Source: Dehalococcoidia bacterium (lineage in GTDB: Bacteria; Chloroflexota; Dehalococcoidia; SAR202; UBA11138). From it: a stretch of 6,042 nt of DNA. The position numbers and the translations under genes were made by a program. The DNA is taken from contig JAAXHY010000067.1 in the NCBI GenBank assembly GCA_012270665.1, forward strand, positions 3,562-9,603, in the 5' to 3' direction. Under the pieces are notes generated by a model. It saw nothing but the letters and a program-made list of their open reading frames with translations. It was not told the DNA's origin and made no database searches. How positions within the stretch are numbered: position 1 is the first letter of the stretch; each line of letters opens with the position of its first letter. Positions 1 to 5,719 of the stretch are shown one piece after another.

Positions 1-855
1 ATGAAGCTCGCGCGTCGCTATGGCGCCAAGAACAAGAACGGAGCGTTCGAGATAGTGACCGCGCTGAACTCGTTCCACGGGCGCACGATGGCGAACGTGT
101 CCGCGACGGGCCAACCGCACTACCAGGAACTCTTCCAGCCGATACCACCCGGATACAAGCATGTGTCGTTCGGCGATATAGAGGAACTGAAGGGCTCGGT
201 CTCCGACCAGACGGTCGCCGTGATGCTGGAGCCTGTGCAGGCGGAGGGCGGCGTGAACGTGCCGCCGGAAAGCTACCTGGAGAATGTGCGGGAGTTCTGC
301 GACCAGGAAGGGCTGCTGCTGATATTCGACGAGGTGCAGACCGGTATGGGGCGGCTCGGAACGCTGTTCGGATACGAGTCGTTCGGCGTGGAACCGGATA
401 TCATGACTCTGGCCAAGGGTCTGGGCGGCGGCGTTCCCATCGGGGCGTTCATGGCGAAGGACGAGGCGTGCGCCTTCGAGCCGGGCGACCATGGCTCGAC
501 GTTCGGAGGCAACGCGCTGACCTGCGCGGCCGCATACGCTTCCACTAAGTACATCATTGACAACGATCTGTCCCAGAACTCAGCCGAGATGGGCGCGAGG
601 ATGGGCGAGGCGTTGAACACGATCAAGGCCAACAACAGCTCCGTGTCGGAAGTGCGCGGAATGGGCCTTCTGTGGGCTGTGCTGTTCGACTCGGACATCG
701 GCCCGGATGTCGTGGCCAACTGCAACAACGAGGGTCTGCTGACCAACCCGTTGCGGCCCAACGCGGTCAGGCTAATGCCGCCGCTGACAGTCTCCGCGGA
801 GGAGATAGACCAGGCTATGGAGCGTCTGGAGACGGCAATCAAGGCAGTGGGCTAG
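1..855 (+). CDS. argD: Acetylornithine aminotransferase, C-terminal part (5' end cut by window)
   Basis: PLP-dependent class III aminotransferase that makes N-acetylornithine from N-acetylglutamate semialdehyde with glutamate in cytoplasmic arginine synthesis; family members can also act on the succinyl-diaminopimelate step of lysine synthesis. Visible: SFHGRT (residues 24-29), the cofactor-binding aspartate in FDEVQTGMGR (109-118), the Schiff-base lysine in TLAKGLGGG (K139), HGSTFGGN (164-171) and a C-terminal PPLTVSAEEID (260-270). Compared with E. coli ArgD (about 406 residues, PLP lysine near 255), roughly 115 N-terminal residues are missing. The ATG at position 1 aligns with an internal helix (xKLARRYG), so it is almost certainly not the start and the gene begins upstream of the window. 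It ends in TAG and is followed 25 nt later by a strong terminator. Another class III transaminase is possible, but the FHGRTxAxxSATGQ stretch and the C-terminus favour ArgD. Confidence 0.9.
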   Translation: MKLARRYGAKNKNGAFEIVTALNSFHGRTMANVSATGQPHYQELFQPIPPGYKHVSFGDIEELKGSVSDQTVAVMLEPVQAEGGVNVPPESYLENVREFCDQEGLLLIFDEVQTGMGRLGTLFGYESFGVEPDIMTLAKGLGGGVPIGAFMAKDEACAFEPGDHGSTFGGNALTCAAAYASTKYIIDNDLSQNSAEMGARMGEALNTIKANNSSVSEVRGMGLLWAVLFDSDIGPDVVANCNNEGLLTNPLRPNAVRLMPPLTVSAEEIDQAMERLETAIKAVG

Positions 856-880
856 TCTAGGTCAGAGCGCTTAGATGATG

Positions 881-910
881 AGGCGTCCGTCCTGGGGCGG
901 ACGCCTTTTT
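881..910 (+). terminator. Intrinsic terminator after argD
   Basis: A perfect 9-bp GC-rich stem: AGGCGTCCG (881-889) pairs with CGGACGCCT (898-906) around an 8-nt loop (890-897). It runs directly into a T-tract (five Ts, 906-910). There is no matching A-tract on the left side, so it should act only on + strand transcription, ending the argD transcript before the toxin-antitoxin genes. Confidence 0.9.
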
Positions 911-923
911 GAATGAGGGCGAT

Positions 924-929
924 GAGGAG
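924..929 (+). promoter_or_regulatory. Shine-Dalgarno site that fixes the antitoxin start
   Basis: GAGGAG lies 7 nt upstream of the ATG at 937. Two upstream in-frame ATGs (913 and 922) lack such a site; the one at 913 sits only a few bases after the terminator T-tract. Translation therefore most likely begins at 937, which also matches where family similarity begins. Confidence 0.7.
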
Positions 930-936
930 ATTTCCG

Positions 937-1158
937 ATGACTCAGTTGTTGGACAAATTGAATATCAGAGATTTGAGTATCGAGGAGCGTATCCAGCTAG
1001 TAGGGGAGATATGGGAGAGTATAGCTGAGGAGGAGACGCCGGTTCTGACTGAGTATGAGAAGAATGTGTTGGACGAGTGGATGCGGACTTTCGATGTAGC
1101 CTCGGAAAGAGCAATGAGCTGGGAAGAGATTGTGGAGAGGGTGAAATCTGAGAAGTGA
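937..1158 (+). CDS. Addiction-module antitoxin (RelB/StbD-like, TIGR02574 type)
   Basis: A 73-residue acidic, helical protein resembling the 'putative addiction module component' family. These proteins neutralise a RelE/ParE toxin and often repress their own operon. Family hallmarks seen: an N-terminal LSIEERIQLVGEIWESI segment (residues 13-29; the family pattern is LsxeERlxLvexiwxSl), a Leu/Asp-containing middle helix (NVLDEW, 43-48), and SWEEIVERVK near the C-terminus (61-70), which matches the typical sWeevkxri ending. No separate DNA-binding domain is obvious. It lies just after the argD terminator and its stop overlaps the toxin start as GTGA (1155-1158), a translationally coupled pair. 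Codon use is more AT-rich than in the flanking arg genes, consistent with an acquired module. The antitoxin looks intact while its partner is interrupted. The start at 937 is chosen over 913 and 922 on the ribosome binding site. Confidence 0.8.
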   Translation: MTQLLDKLNIRDLSIEERIQLVGEIWESIAEEETPVLTEYEKNVLDEWMRTFDVASERAMSWEEIVERVKSEK

Positions 1159-1466
1159 CGTTGGAAGTCATATTTGATTCGCAGGTCGAAGGCGATATTC
1201 AGGAAGCGTATCATTGGTATGAAGCGCGGAGCGACGGGTTGGGAGATGAGTTTCTGGTATGCGTCCACGACGCGGTTGAGGAAATAAGACATTTTCCTGA
1301 GATGTATGCCGTCGTGAGAGTCGAGACTCGCGGACGAGAAATAAGACGCGCGCGGGTTCAATAGTTTCCATATGGAGTTTTCTACGTATTTGAAGAAGAA
1401 ATAATCACTGTAGTAGCGGTTATTCATCCTGGCCGTGAATTGGCCAGATTGCGAGACAGGATGTAA
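1155..1466 (+). pseudogene. RelE/ParE-family toxin interrupted by in-frame TAG
   Basis: Read through one TAG (1362-1364, codon 70), the frame encodes a 103-codon protein of normal RelE/ParE length. The first part has the family's EAYHWYEARSDGLGDEF helix (residues 17-33), FPEMYAVVR (47-55) and EIRRARV (62-68). Directly after the TAG, in the same frame, come FPYGVFYVFEEE (71-82) and VVAVIHPGRE (86-95), matching the family's FPYxvfYxvexxxivvlavlHxxR C-terminus, and then TAA. One substitution (for example CAG to TAG) would explain it; no indel is needed. The product stops after 69 residues, losing the final beta-strands that carry the family's key basic/aromatic residues, so it is probably inactive. 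Start is GTG at 1155 (overlapping the antitoxin stop), with TTG at 1161 as an alternative. Recoding of TAG is unlikely because argD, the kinase and the acyl-CoA dehydrogenase all end in TAG. A sequencing error remains possible. Confidence 0.82.
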
Positions 1467-1594
1467 ACGATTATCGAGAGCCGAAAATCATTTAAGCGAT
1501 GGCTGGAGAATCGCGCGTCGCAGGACAAGATGAATGAGAAGGCCACGACAATGTCCTGACGGATAGACAGTATAGATAGAGGATTTTAGGAAGC
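1467..1594 (+). other. Intergenic spacer upstream of argG
   Basis: A 128-nt gap between the toxin remnant and argG, AT-richer than argG. It must hold whatever promoter argG has if argG is not read from the toxin-antitoxin operon. A -10-like TATAGAT (1571-1577) is present but has no convincing -35 partner at the right distance. The only ORF is a 12-codon one at 1499, which looks meaningless. It also contains an inverted repeat, listed separately. Near the argG start are AGAGGA (1578-1583) and AGGAAG (1588-1593); the former is 11 nt from the ATG and the latter only 1 nt, so the ribosome site is not ideally spaced. Confidence 0.5.
1516..1561. repeat. Imperfect inverted repeat upstream of argG
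   Basis: CAGGACA (1521-1527) is the reverse complement of TGTCCTG (1552-1558). Pairing extends by three more base pairs (CGT 1516-1518 with ACG 1559-1561) if a 2-nt bulge (1519-1520) is allowed. The 24-nt interior makes it a weak hairpin. It could be a spaced operator for a dimeric regulator, or chance. There is no T-tract behind it, so it is not a terminator. Confidence 0.3.
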
Positions 1595-2851
1595 ATGAAC
1601 TGGCGTGAGTTGAAAGAGAAGAACGTGAGCGTGGTCGGCGGAGCGGTGTCCGGGGGGCTGGATAGCTGCACGGTGACCCACTGGCTGCGAGAGAACGGGT
1701 TCGAGGTGCAGGGGTTCACGGTGGACCTGGGACAGCCGGACGAGGAGAATCTGGACGCTATCACTGACAGGATGATCGGGTGCGGCGCTTCGGACGCGGT
1801 GATCGTGCCGGGGCGGGCGGCGCTGGCCGAGGCGGGGCTGAGGGTGATCCAGTCGCAGGCGCGGTACGAGGGCGGTTACTGGAATACGACCGGCATAGCT
1901 CGACCTATCACGGTCGCGGCCATACTGGAATATATGCGGGATCGCGGCATCGAGGTCATGTTTCACGGCGCGACGGGCAGGGGAAACGACCAGGTGAGGT
2001 TCCAACTCGCCGCGAATATGATTGATCCGAGCGTGGAGATCTACGCGCCCTGGCGGGACCCCGAGTTCGTAGAGAAATTCCCGGGACGGCAGGAGATGAT
2101 CGAGTACTGCGAGTCGAACGCTCTGCCTATCCGTCCGGCGCGAGAGGCGCGATATTCGACGGACGCCAACTTCCTGGGACTGACGCACGAGGCGGGCGAC
2201 CTGGAGGACGTTACCATCTCGCCAACTTTCGTGGATCCCGGCATGGGTGTATGGTCCTGGGACGCTCCGGACCAGTCGCAAGTGGTTACGATTCGATGGG
2301 AGCGCGGGGTTCCGACGGCGATTGACGGGGAAGCCCTGGACATCGAGCAAGTCTTCGAGACCGCGAACAGCATCGCGGGGCGGCACGGCGTCGGAATAGG
2401 CACGCACGTCGTGGAGAATCGGTTCGTGGGAGTGAAGTCGCGGGGTATATACGAGTCGCCCGCGATGGAACTGCTGGGACAGAGTTACGAATACCTGCTC
2501 CAGTTCGTCCTCGACCGACGCGCCAGGGAGTTCTTCAACCATGTTTCTCAGGTAGTCAGCGTCCAGATATACCAGGGATACTGGCTGGACCTTGCGACCA
2601 GGGCGGCTCTGGCCGCGTTGGAGCCGATTACCGAGCTTGCGACCGGCACAATAACGGTGCGTCTGCACAAGGGCCGGATATATTTCGATACGGCGGAGGA
2701 CACGCCCGAGGCAATGCCCCACTCTCTTTACACGGACGACAGTTCGATGGAAGCGATGGGAACATACGACCATTCGGACGCGGAAGGGTTCCTGCGCGTG
2801 CTTGGCATATCCGCGAAGAACCTGGGACGCAAGCAGGGGATAAACCTGTGA
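1595..2851 (+). CDS. argG: Argininosuccinate synthase
   Basis: Cytoplasmic enzyme joining citrulline and aspartate with ATP cleavage to AMP and PPi, giving argininosuccinate in the penultimate step of arginine synthesis. It is 418 residues, within the family range. The N-type ATP PP-loop is AVSGGLDSCT (residues 17-26). Further family blocks are VDLGQPDEENLDAI (43-56), YWNTTGIARPI (95-105), GATGRGNDQVRF (125-136), YSTDANFLGLTHEA (187-200), GRHGVGIGTHVVENR (262-276) and VKSRGIYESPAM (280-291). Wording such as LGQPDEE and the GRHG...ENR segment resembles the E. coli-type subgroup. The PP-loop reads SGGLDS-C where most members have SGGLDTS or SGGLDTT. The ATG at 1595 gives a full-length N-terminus directly before the PP-loop strand, and no earlier in-frame start is needed. 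It shares a pathway with argD upstream but is separated by a terminator and a toxin-antitoxin remnant. The kinase gene follows after only 23 nt. Confidence 0.95.
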   Translation: MNWRELKEKNVSVVGGAVSGGLDSCTVTHWLRENGFEVQGFTVDLGQPDEENLDAITDRMIGCGASDAVIVPGRAALAEAGLRVIQSQARYEGGYWNTTGIARPITVAAILEYMRDRGIEVMFHGATGRGNDQVRFQLAANMIDPSVEIYAPWRDPEFVEKFPGRQEMIEYCESNALPIRPAREARYSTDANFLGLTHEAGDLEDVTISPTFVDPGMGVWSWDAPDQSQVVTIRWERGVPTAIDGEALDIEQVFETANSIAGRHGVGIGTHVVENRFVGVKSRGIYESPAMELLGQSYEYLLQFVLDRRAREFFNHVSQVVSVQIYQGYWLDLATRAALAALEPITELATGTITVRLHKGRIYFDTAEDTPEAMPHSLYTDDSSMEAMGTYDHSDAEGFLRVLGISAKNLGRKQGINL

Positions 2852-2874
2852 TCGAGATCTGAAAGATACTCATC

Positions 2875-3942
2875 TTGACTGACGATTCGTTCCCGATAAC
2901 ACCCGAGCGGATGACTGCGGCGTGGCTGGAGTCGGCGCTCGACGTTGCGATTGTGAGCGTAGAGGTGAAGCCCATAAGCGAAGGCACGGGTTTCGCAGGC
3001 TCGGTTTACCGAGTTCATCTGAATTATGGGGAATCCGGTGTAGAACTACCCGACACGCTGATCTGGAAAACGGTCTCGGGAGATGAGAGGACTCGCGAGT
3101 TCCTAACGACATTGGGCGCATACGAAAGGGAGGCAAGATTCTACGGTCAACTGGCCTCTGGCATCGAGTTGGCGCCCCGTCCATACTTCTCCGATTTCGA
3201 TTCAGATAGCGGCGCATTCTGCCTCATAACCGAAGATGTCTCCTACATGAGGCCCGGAGACCAAGTTGAGGGGTGTACTTTCGAAGAGGCAATGGCCGTA
3301 ACCCAGTATGTCGCCCGACTTCATTCGACGTTCTGGACTGAGCTTCCTGACGAGCGATTGAATTGGGCGCCGGCTTTCGATGGTGGATCGGGTTACTTCG
3401 AACGGATGCACTCTGTAGCGTGGAGACAGTTGGAGCGTTCTTTCGATCATGTACCTGGCGGACTGATTGAAGCCGCGCGTAGGATCGCTCCGCGTGTATC
3501 AGAAATCAAGACGCGACTTTCTCAGCCACCGGTAACCCTGGTTCATGGAGACCTGCGCCTGGACAACATATTCCTTGAAAATTCCTCCGGCGCGGGTGGA
3601 ATAAAGCTGATTGACTGGCAGGCGATCCGTCTTGGCAGAGGGATGTATGATCTCGCTTATTTCCTGTCGACTTCGGTTCCTGTTGATCTGAGGGCGACGA
3701 AACAGGATGAGCTGGTATCTATTTACTTGGAATCGCTTTCGTTGAATGGTGTAACGGGTTACACTTTGGAGGATTGCAACGAAGATTTCAGGTGGGCTTT
3801 GTTGGATATCGTTACTTTCGTTGGAGTAATCGGATCAACTCTGGACTTTCAGTCGGACCGCGGCCTAGAGTTAGCGAATACGATTATGTCCCGGCTTTCT
3901 CACGCTCTCGAGGACAACTCGGCGCTGGACTTGCTCGATTAG
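2875..3942 (+). CDS. Kinase-fold phosphotransferase (APH / EcKinase-like)
   Basis: A 355-residue protein of the aminoglycoside-phosphotransferase-like / ecdysteroid-kinase-like superfamily: small-molecule kinases using ATP, with diverse and mostly unknown substrates. Order of motifs: a glycine-rich loop GTGFAGSVYRVHL (residues 37-49), the ATP-binding lysine in LIWKTV (K65), a helix with YEREARFY (83-90) carrying the lysine-pairing glutamate, the hinge-like CLITED (116-121), the catalytic loop VHGDLRLDNIFL (223-234; D226 and N231), and the metal-binding aspartate in LIDWQ (D247). All key residues are present, so it should be active. The start is TTG at 2875; the next in-frame ATG (2911, residue 13) would remove the ITPERMTAAWL helix typical of these proteins, so TTG is preferred though its ribosome site (GAAAG) is weak. 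It is 23 nt after argG and 41 nt before an acyl-CoA dehydrogenase. The substrate cannot be read from sequence; antibiotic resistance is not implied. Confidence 0.82.
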   Translation: MTDDSFPITPERMTAAWLESALDVAIVSVEVKPISEGTGFAGSVYRVHLNYGESGVELPDTLIWKTVSGDERTREFLTTLGAYEREARFYGQLASGIELAPRPYFSDFDSDSGAFCLITEDVSYMRPGDQVEGCTFEEAMAVTQYVARLHSTFWTELPDERLNWAPAFDGGSGYFERMHSVAWRQLERSFDHVPGGLIEAARRIAPRVSEIKTRLSQPPVTLVHGDLRLDNIFLENSSGAGGIKLIDWQAIRLGRGMYDLAYFLSTSVPVDLRATKQDELVSIYLESLSLNGVTGYTLEDCNEDFRWALLDIVTFVGVIGSTLDFQSDRGLELANTIMSRLSHALEDNSALDLLD

Positions 3943-3983
3943 CGTAGCGCATTCTGAACGGAAACCAAAGTACGGAGCGCAAA

Positions 3984-5150
3984 ATGACGACTACTGTGGA
4001 CTCTACCGAAGTCAGGAACCAGATCATCGCTCTCGTCAGAGATTTCGTCAGGCGCGAGGTCGAACCTATCGCCCAGGAGTACGACAACGAGGACATCTAC
4101 CCGAAGCAACTCATCGAGCCGATGCGCGAGATGGGCCTGTTCGGTATCACCATCCCCGAAGAATACGGCGGGCTGGGTCTGGACCATACGACTTTCGCCA
4201 CTATCTTCGAGGAACTGAGCAGGGGCTGGATGAGCGTCAGCGGAATAATCGGGACGCACCACGTTCTGGCGCACATAGTCACGAACTTCGGAACGGATTA
4301 CCAGAAAGAGGAATACCTGCCCAGGCTTGCGAGTGGCGCGCTAAGGGGCGGACTCGCGCTCACCGAACCGGACGCCGGAAGCGACGTCCAGAGCGGCAAG
4401 ACGACCGCCAGAAGAGATGGCGAGGAGTACGTCATCAACGGCACGAAGATGTTCATAACGAACGCGGAGTACGGCAACGTGTTCGCGGTCATGACCAAGA
4501 CAGATCCCGACGCCCAGCCGCGCCATCGCGGGATGAGCTGCTTCGTCGTTGAGAAGCCGAACCCGGGCATTCGCGTCGGTCAGCATCTGGACAAGCTGGG
4601 ATACCGAGGACTCGACTCGTCCGAGCTTATCTTCGACAACTGTCGCGTTGGGTCCGAGACGCTCGTGGGCGGAGTCGAGGGTCAGGGATTCAAGCAAGTT
4701 ATGGCGGGCCTCGAGACCGGGCGGATCAACGTTGCGGCGCGCGCCGTTGGGGTGGCGACCGCCGCGTTCGACGCCGCCATCCGATACGCGCAGCAGCGCG
4801 AGGCGTTCGGCAAGCCGATAGCCCAGCACCAGGCGATCCAGATCAAGCTGGCGGAAATGGCGACCAAGATACAGGCCGCGCGCCTGCTGACCTATGACGC
4901 GGCAGCCAAGAAAGACGCCGGACAGGAGCGTGTGGACCTGGAAGTCGGGATGGCAAAGCTATTCGCTTCGGAGGTGTGCGGCGAGGTGGCGATGGAGGCT
5001 ATGCGCATTCACGGCGGCTACGGCTACATAAAGGACTTCAACGTCGAACGATATTACCGCGATGCCCCCCTGATGATAATCGGCGAGGGCACCAACGAGA
5101 TACAGCAACTGCTGATAGCGCGGCGCCTCTTGGAGCGCTACGCAGTATAG
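3984..5150 (+). CDS. Acyl-CoA dehydrogenase
   Basis: A 388-residue FAD flavoprotein of the acyl-CoA dehydrogenase family, which oxidises acyl-CoA to trans-2-enoyl-CoA and passes electrons to an electron-transfer flavoprotein. It is full length, with an N-terminal helical domain (1-120; EEYGGLGLD 59-67), a middle beta-domain containing the signature ALTEPDAGSDV (125-135) and ING-TKMFITNA (151-161), and a C-terminal helical domain with QREAFGKPIAQHQAIQ (271-286) and RIHGGYGYIKDF (341-352). The catalytic base glutamate lies in IIGEGTNEIQ (E368), the usual position of short- and medium-chain enzymes. The ATG at 3984 has GGAG at 3974-3977, 6 nt upstream. The exact chain-length or branched-chain substrate cannot be assigned. 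It follows the kinase gene closely and is 9 nt from a small toxin-antitoxin-like pair; a MaoC hydratase lies just beyond. Codon use is GC-rich like argG. Confidence 0.94.
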   Translation: MTTTVDSTEVRNQIIALVRDFVRREVEPIAQEYDNEDIYPKQLIEPMREMGLFGITIPEEYGGLGLDHTTFATIFEELSRGWMSVSGIIGTHHVLAHIVTNFGTDYQKEEYLPRLASGALRGGLALTEPDAGSDVQSGKTTARRDGEEYVINGTKMFITNAEYGNVFAVMTKTDPDAQPRHRGMSCFVVEKPNPGIRVGQHLDKLGYRGLDSSELIFDNCRVGSETLVGGVEGQGFKQVMAGLETGRINVAARAVGVATAAFDAAIRYAQQREAFGKPIAQHQAIQIKLAEMATKIQAARLLTYDAAAKKDAGQERVDLEVGMAKLFASEVCGEVAMEAMRIHGGYGYIKDFNVERYYRDAPLMIIGEGTNEIQQLLIARRLLERYAV

Positions 5151-5159
5151 TCGCCCACC

Positions 5160-5420
5160 ATGATAAATTTCTCGCCTCACGCTCTTCTATCAATGCGTAA
5201 GCGCGGCGCCCTCAGGTCCGAAGTTATTGATACAATCTATACGGGAACTGAATATCGGGCGCGTCTAAGCAGATTGGGTAGGGAGAAAGTGTTCAGAGAG
5301 GGTTATGAATACGAAGGCAGGAGTTACCCACATAAGCAAATCAGGGTGATATATATTGAGGAAGGCTCAGTAACAGAGGTAGTAACCGTAATAGCAAGAT
5401 ACGGGGAGTGGAAAGAATGA
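5160..5420 (+). CDS. DUF4258-like small protein, possible toxin of a two-gene module
   Basis: An 86-residue basic protein resembling the DUF4258 family. Features: SPHALLSMRKRG (residues 5-16), like the family's xHAxxRMxxRgI opening; a following helix SEVIDTIYTG (20-29); then beta-strands KVFREGYEYEGR (43-54), KQIRVIYIEE (59-68) and VVTVIARYGEW (74-84). DUF4258 proteins are thought to share the small RelE/BrnT-like toxin fold, but activity is unproven for most. No signal peptide or membrane segment is visible. There is no recognisable Shine-Dalgarno before the ATG at 5160, and the acyl-CoA dehydrogenase stops only 9 nt upstream, so translation may depend on coupling. The later ATG at 5193 would drop the conserved histidine (H7). 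Its TGA overlaps the next start as ATGA. AT-rich codons contrast with the neighbouring enzyme genes, suggesting insertion into the operon. Confidence 0.68.
   Translation: MINFSPHALLSMRKRGALRSEVIDTIYTGTEYRARLSRLGREKVFREGYEYEGRSYPHKQIRVIYIEEGSVTEVVTVIARYGEWKE
5403..5408 (+). promoter_or_regulatory. Shine-Dalgarno site that fixes the DUF2283-like gene start
   Basis: GGGGAG lies inside the end of the preceding gene, 8 nt before the ATG at 5417. An in-frame GTG at 5408 overlaps this site and so is an unlikely start. Confidence 0.65.
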
Positions 5421-5707
5421 GAGTTACATATGACCCCCACGCTGATGCAGTATATATAGATATTGCCCGAGGAAAGGGCGCCGTCGAAACCAATTTGGTT
5501 GACGACTGGGTCGCGGTGGATATAGGAGTGAACCGCTCGGTGATCGGGTTTGAAATTCTTGATGCCTCGTCACGGTTGGATGTGGAAAAATTAAAGACGC
5601 TCGAATTCGTCGAGCTCGGGCCGCCGACATCTGCGGAGGAACTAAGGGCGGAACTTGCCGCTGTCCGCGAGAAGGAAGCTGAATACGAACACGCTCATGG
5701 CGAGTAA
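5417..5707 (+). CDS. DUF2283-family small protein, likely partner of the DUF4258-like gene
   Basis: A 96-residue acidic protein. Residues 1-50 match the DUF2283 pattern: MRVTYDPHADAVYIDI (1-16), a variable turn, then WVAVDIGVNRSVIGFEILDAS (31-51; the family has a hydrophobic-V-D-hydrophobic strand and vGIEildAS). The remainder (52-96) is a charged, helix-prone tail with SAEELRAELAAVREKEAEYE (72-91). This tail is longer than in minimal DUF2283 proteins and could be the part that wraps a partner. DUF2283 genes commonly sit beside DUF4258 or other small toxin-like genes and are suspected antitoxins. The function is not established here. The start codon overlaps the upstream stop (ATGA, 5417-5420), indicating translational coupling and matched expression. 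The gene ends 12 nt before the MaoC gene. Confidence 0.8.
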   Translation: MRVTYDPHADAVYIDIARGKGAVETNLVDDWVAVDIGVNRSVIGFEILDASSRLDVEKLKTLEFVELGPPTSAEELRAELAAVREKEAEYEHAHGE

Positions 5708-5719
5708 GGACGTTCATCC

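Noticed and set aside
866..871. AGCGCT palindrome just before the argD terminator
   Set aside because: A 6-bp palindrome is expected by chance and no longer symmetrical element surrounds it.
1362..1364. Amber recoding or programmed readthrough of the toxin
   Set aside because: Three neighbouring genes (ending at 855, 3942 and 5150) use TAG as their normal stop, and no readthrough context or pyrrolysine-type structure is evident. A mutation or base-call error is simpler.
942..1427. A 161-codon minus-strand frame across the toxin-antitoxin pair
   Set aside because: The + strand in the same span encodes two recognisable family members with coupled starts; the minus frame has no recognisable motif.
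1499..1537. A 12-codon ORF in the argG leader that might be a leader peptide
   Set aside because: It has no ribosome site and no run of arginine codons (one only), so it does not fit an attenuator peptide.
1548..1577. A sigma-70 promoter for argG around TATAGAT
   Set aside because: The -10-like hexamer matches partly, but no -35-like element lies 16-18 nt upstream, so it is not reported as a promoter.
1586..2773. A 395-codon open frame on the minus strand opposite argG
   Set aside because: It is the antisense shadow of a clearly conserved argG; the translation is rich in Arg, His and Pro with no family pattern, as expected for a GC-rich complementary frame.
2875..3942. Aminoglycoside resistance kinase
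   Set aside because: The catalytic motifs only show the kinase fold; the overall pattern is that of general APH/EcKinase-like proteins in metabolic operons and nothing points to an antibiotic substrate.
4341..4829. A 162-codon minus-strand frame opposite the acyl-CoA dehydrogenase
   Set aside because: It overlaps the conserved signature region of a certain gene and shows no domain pattern.
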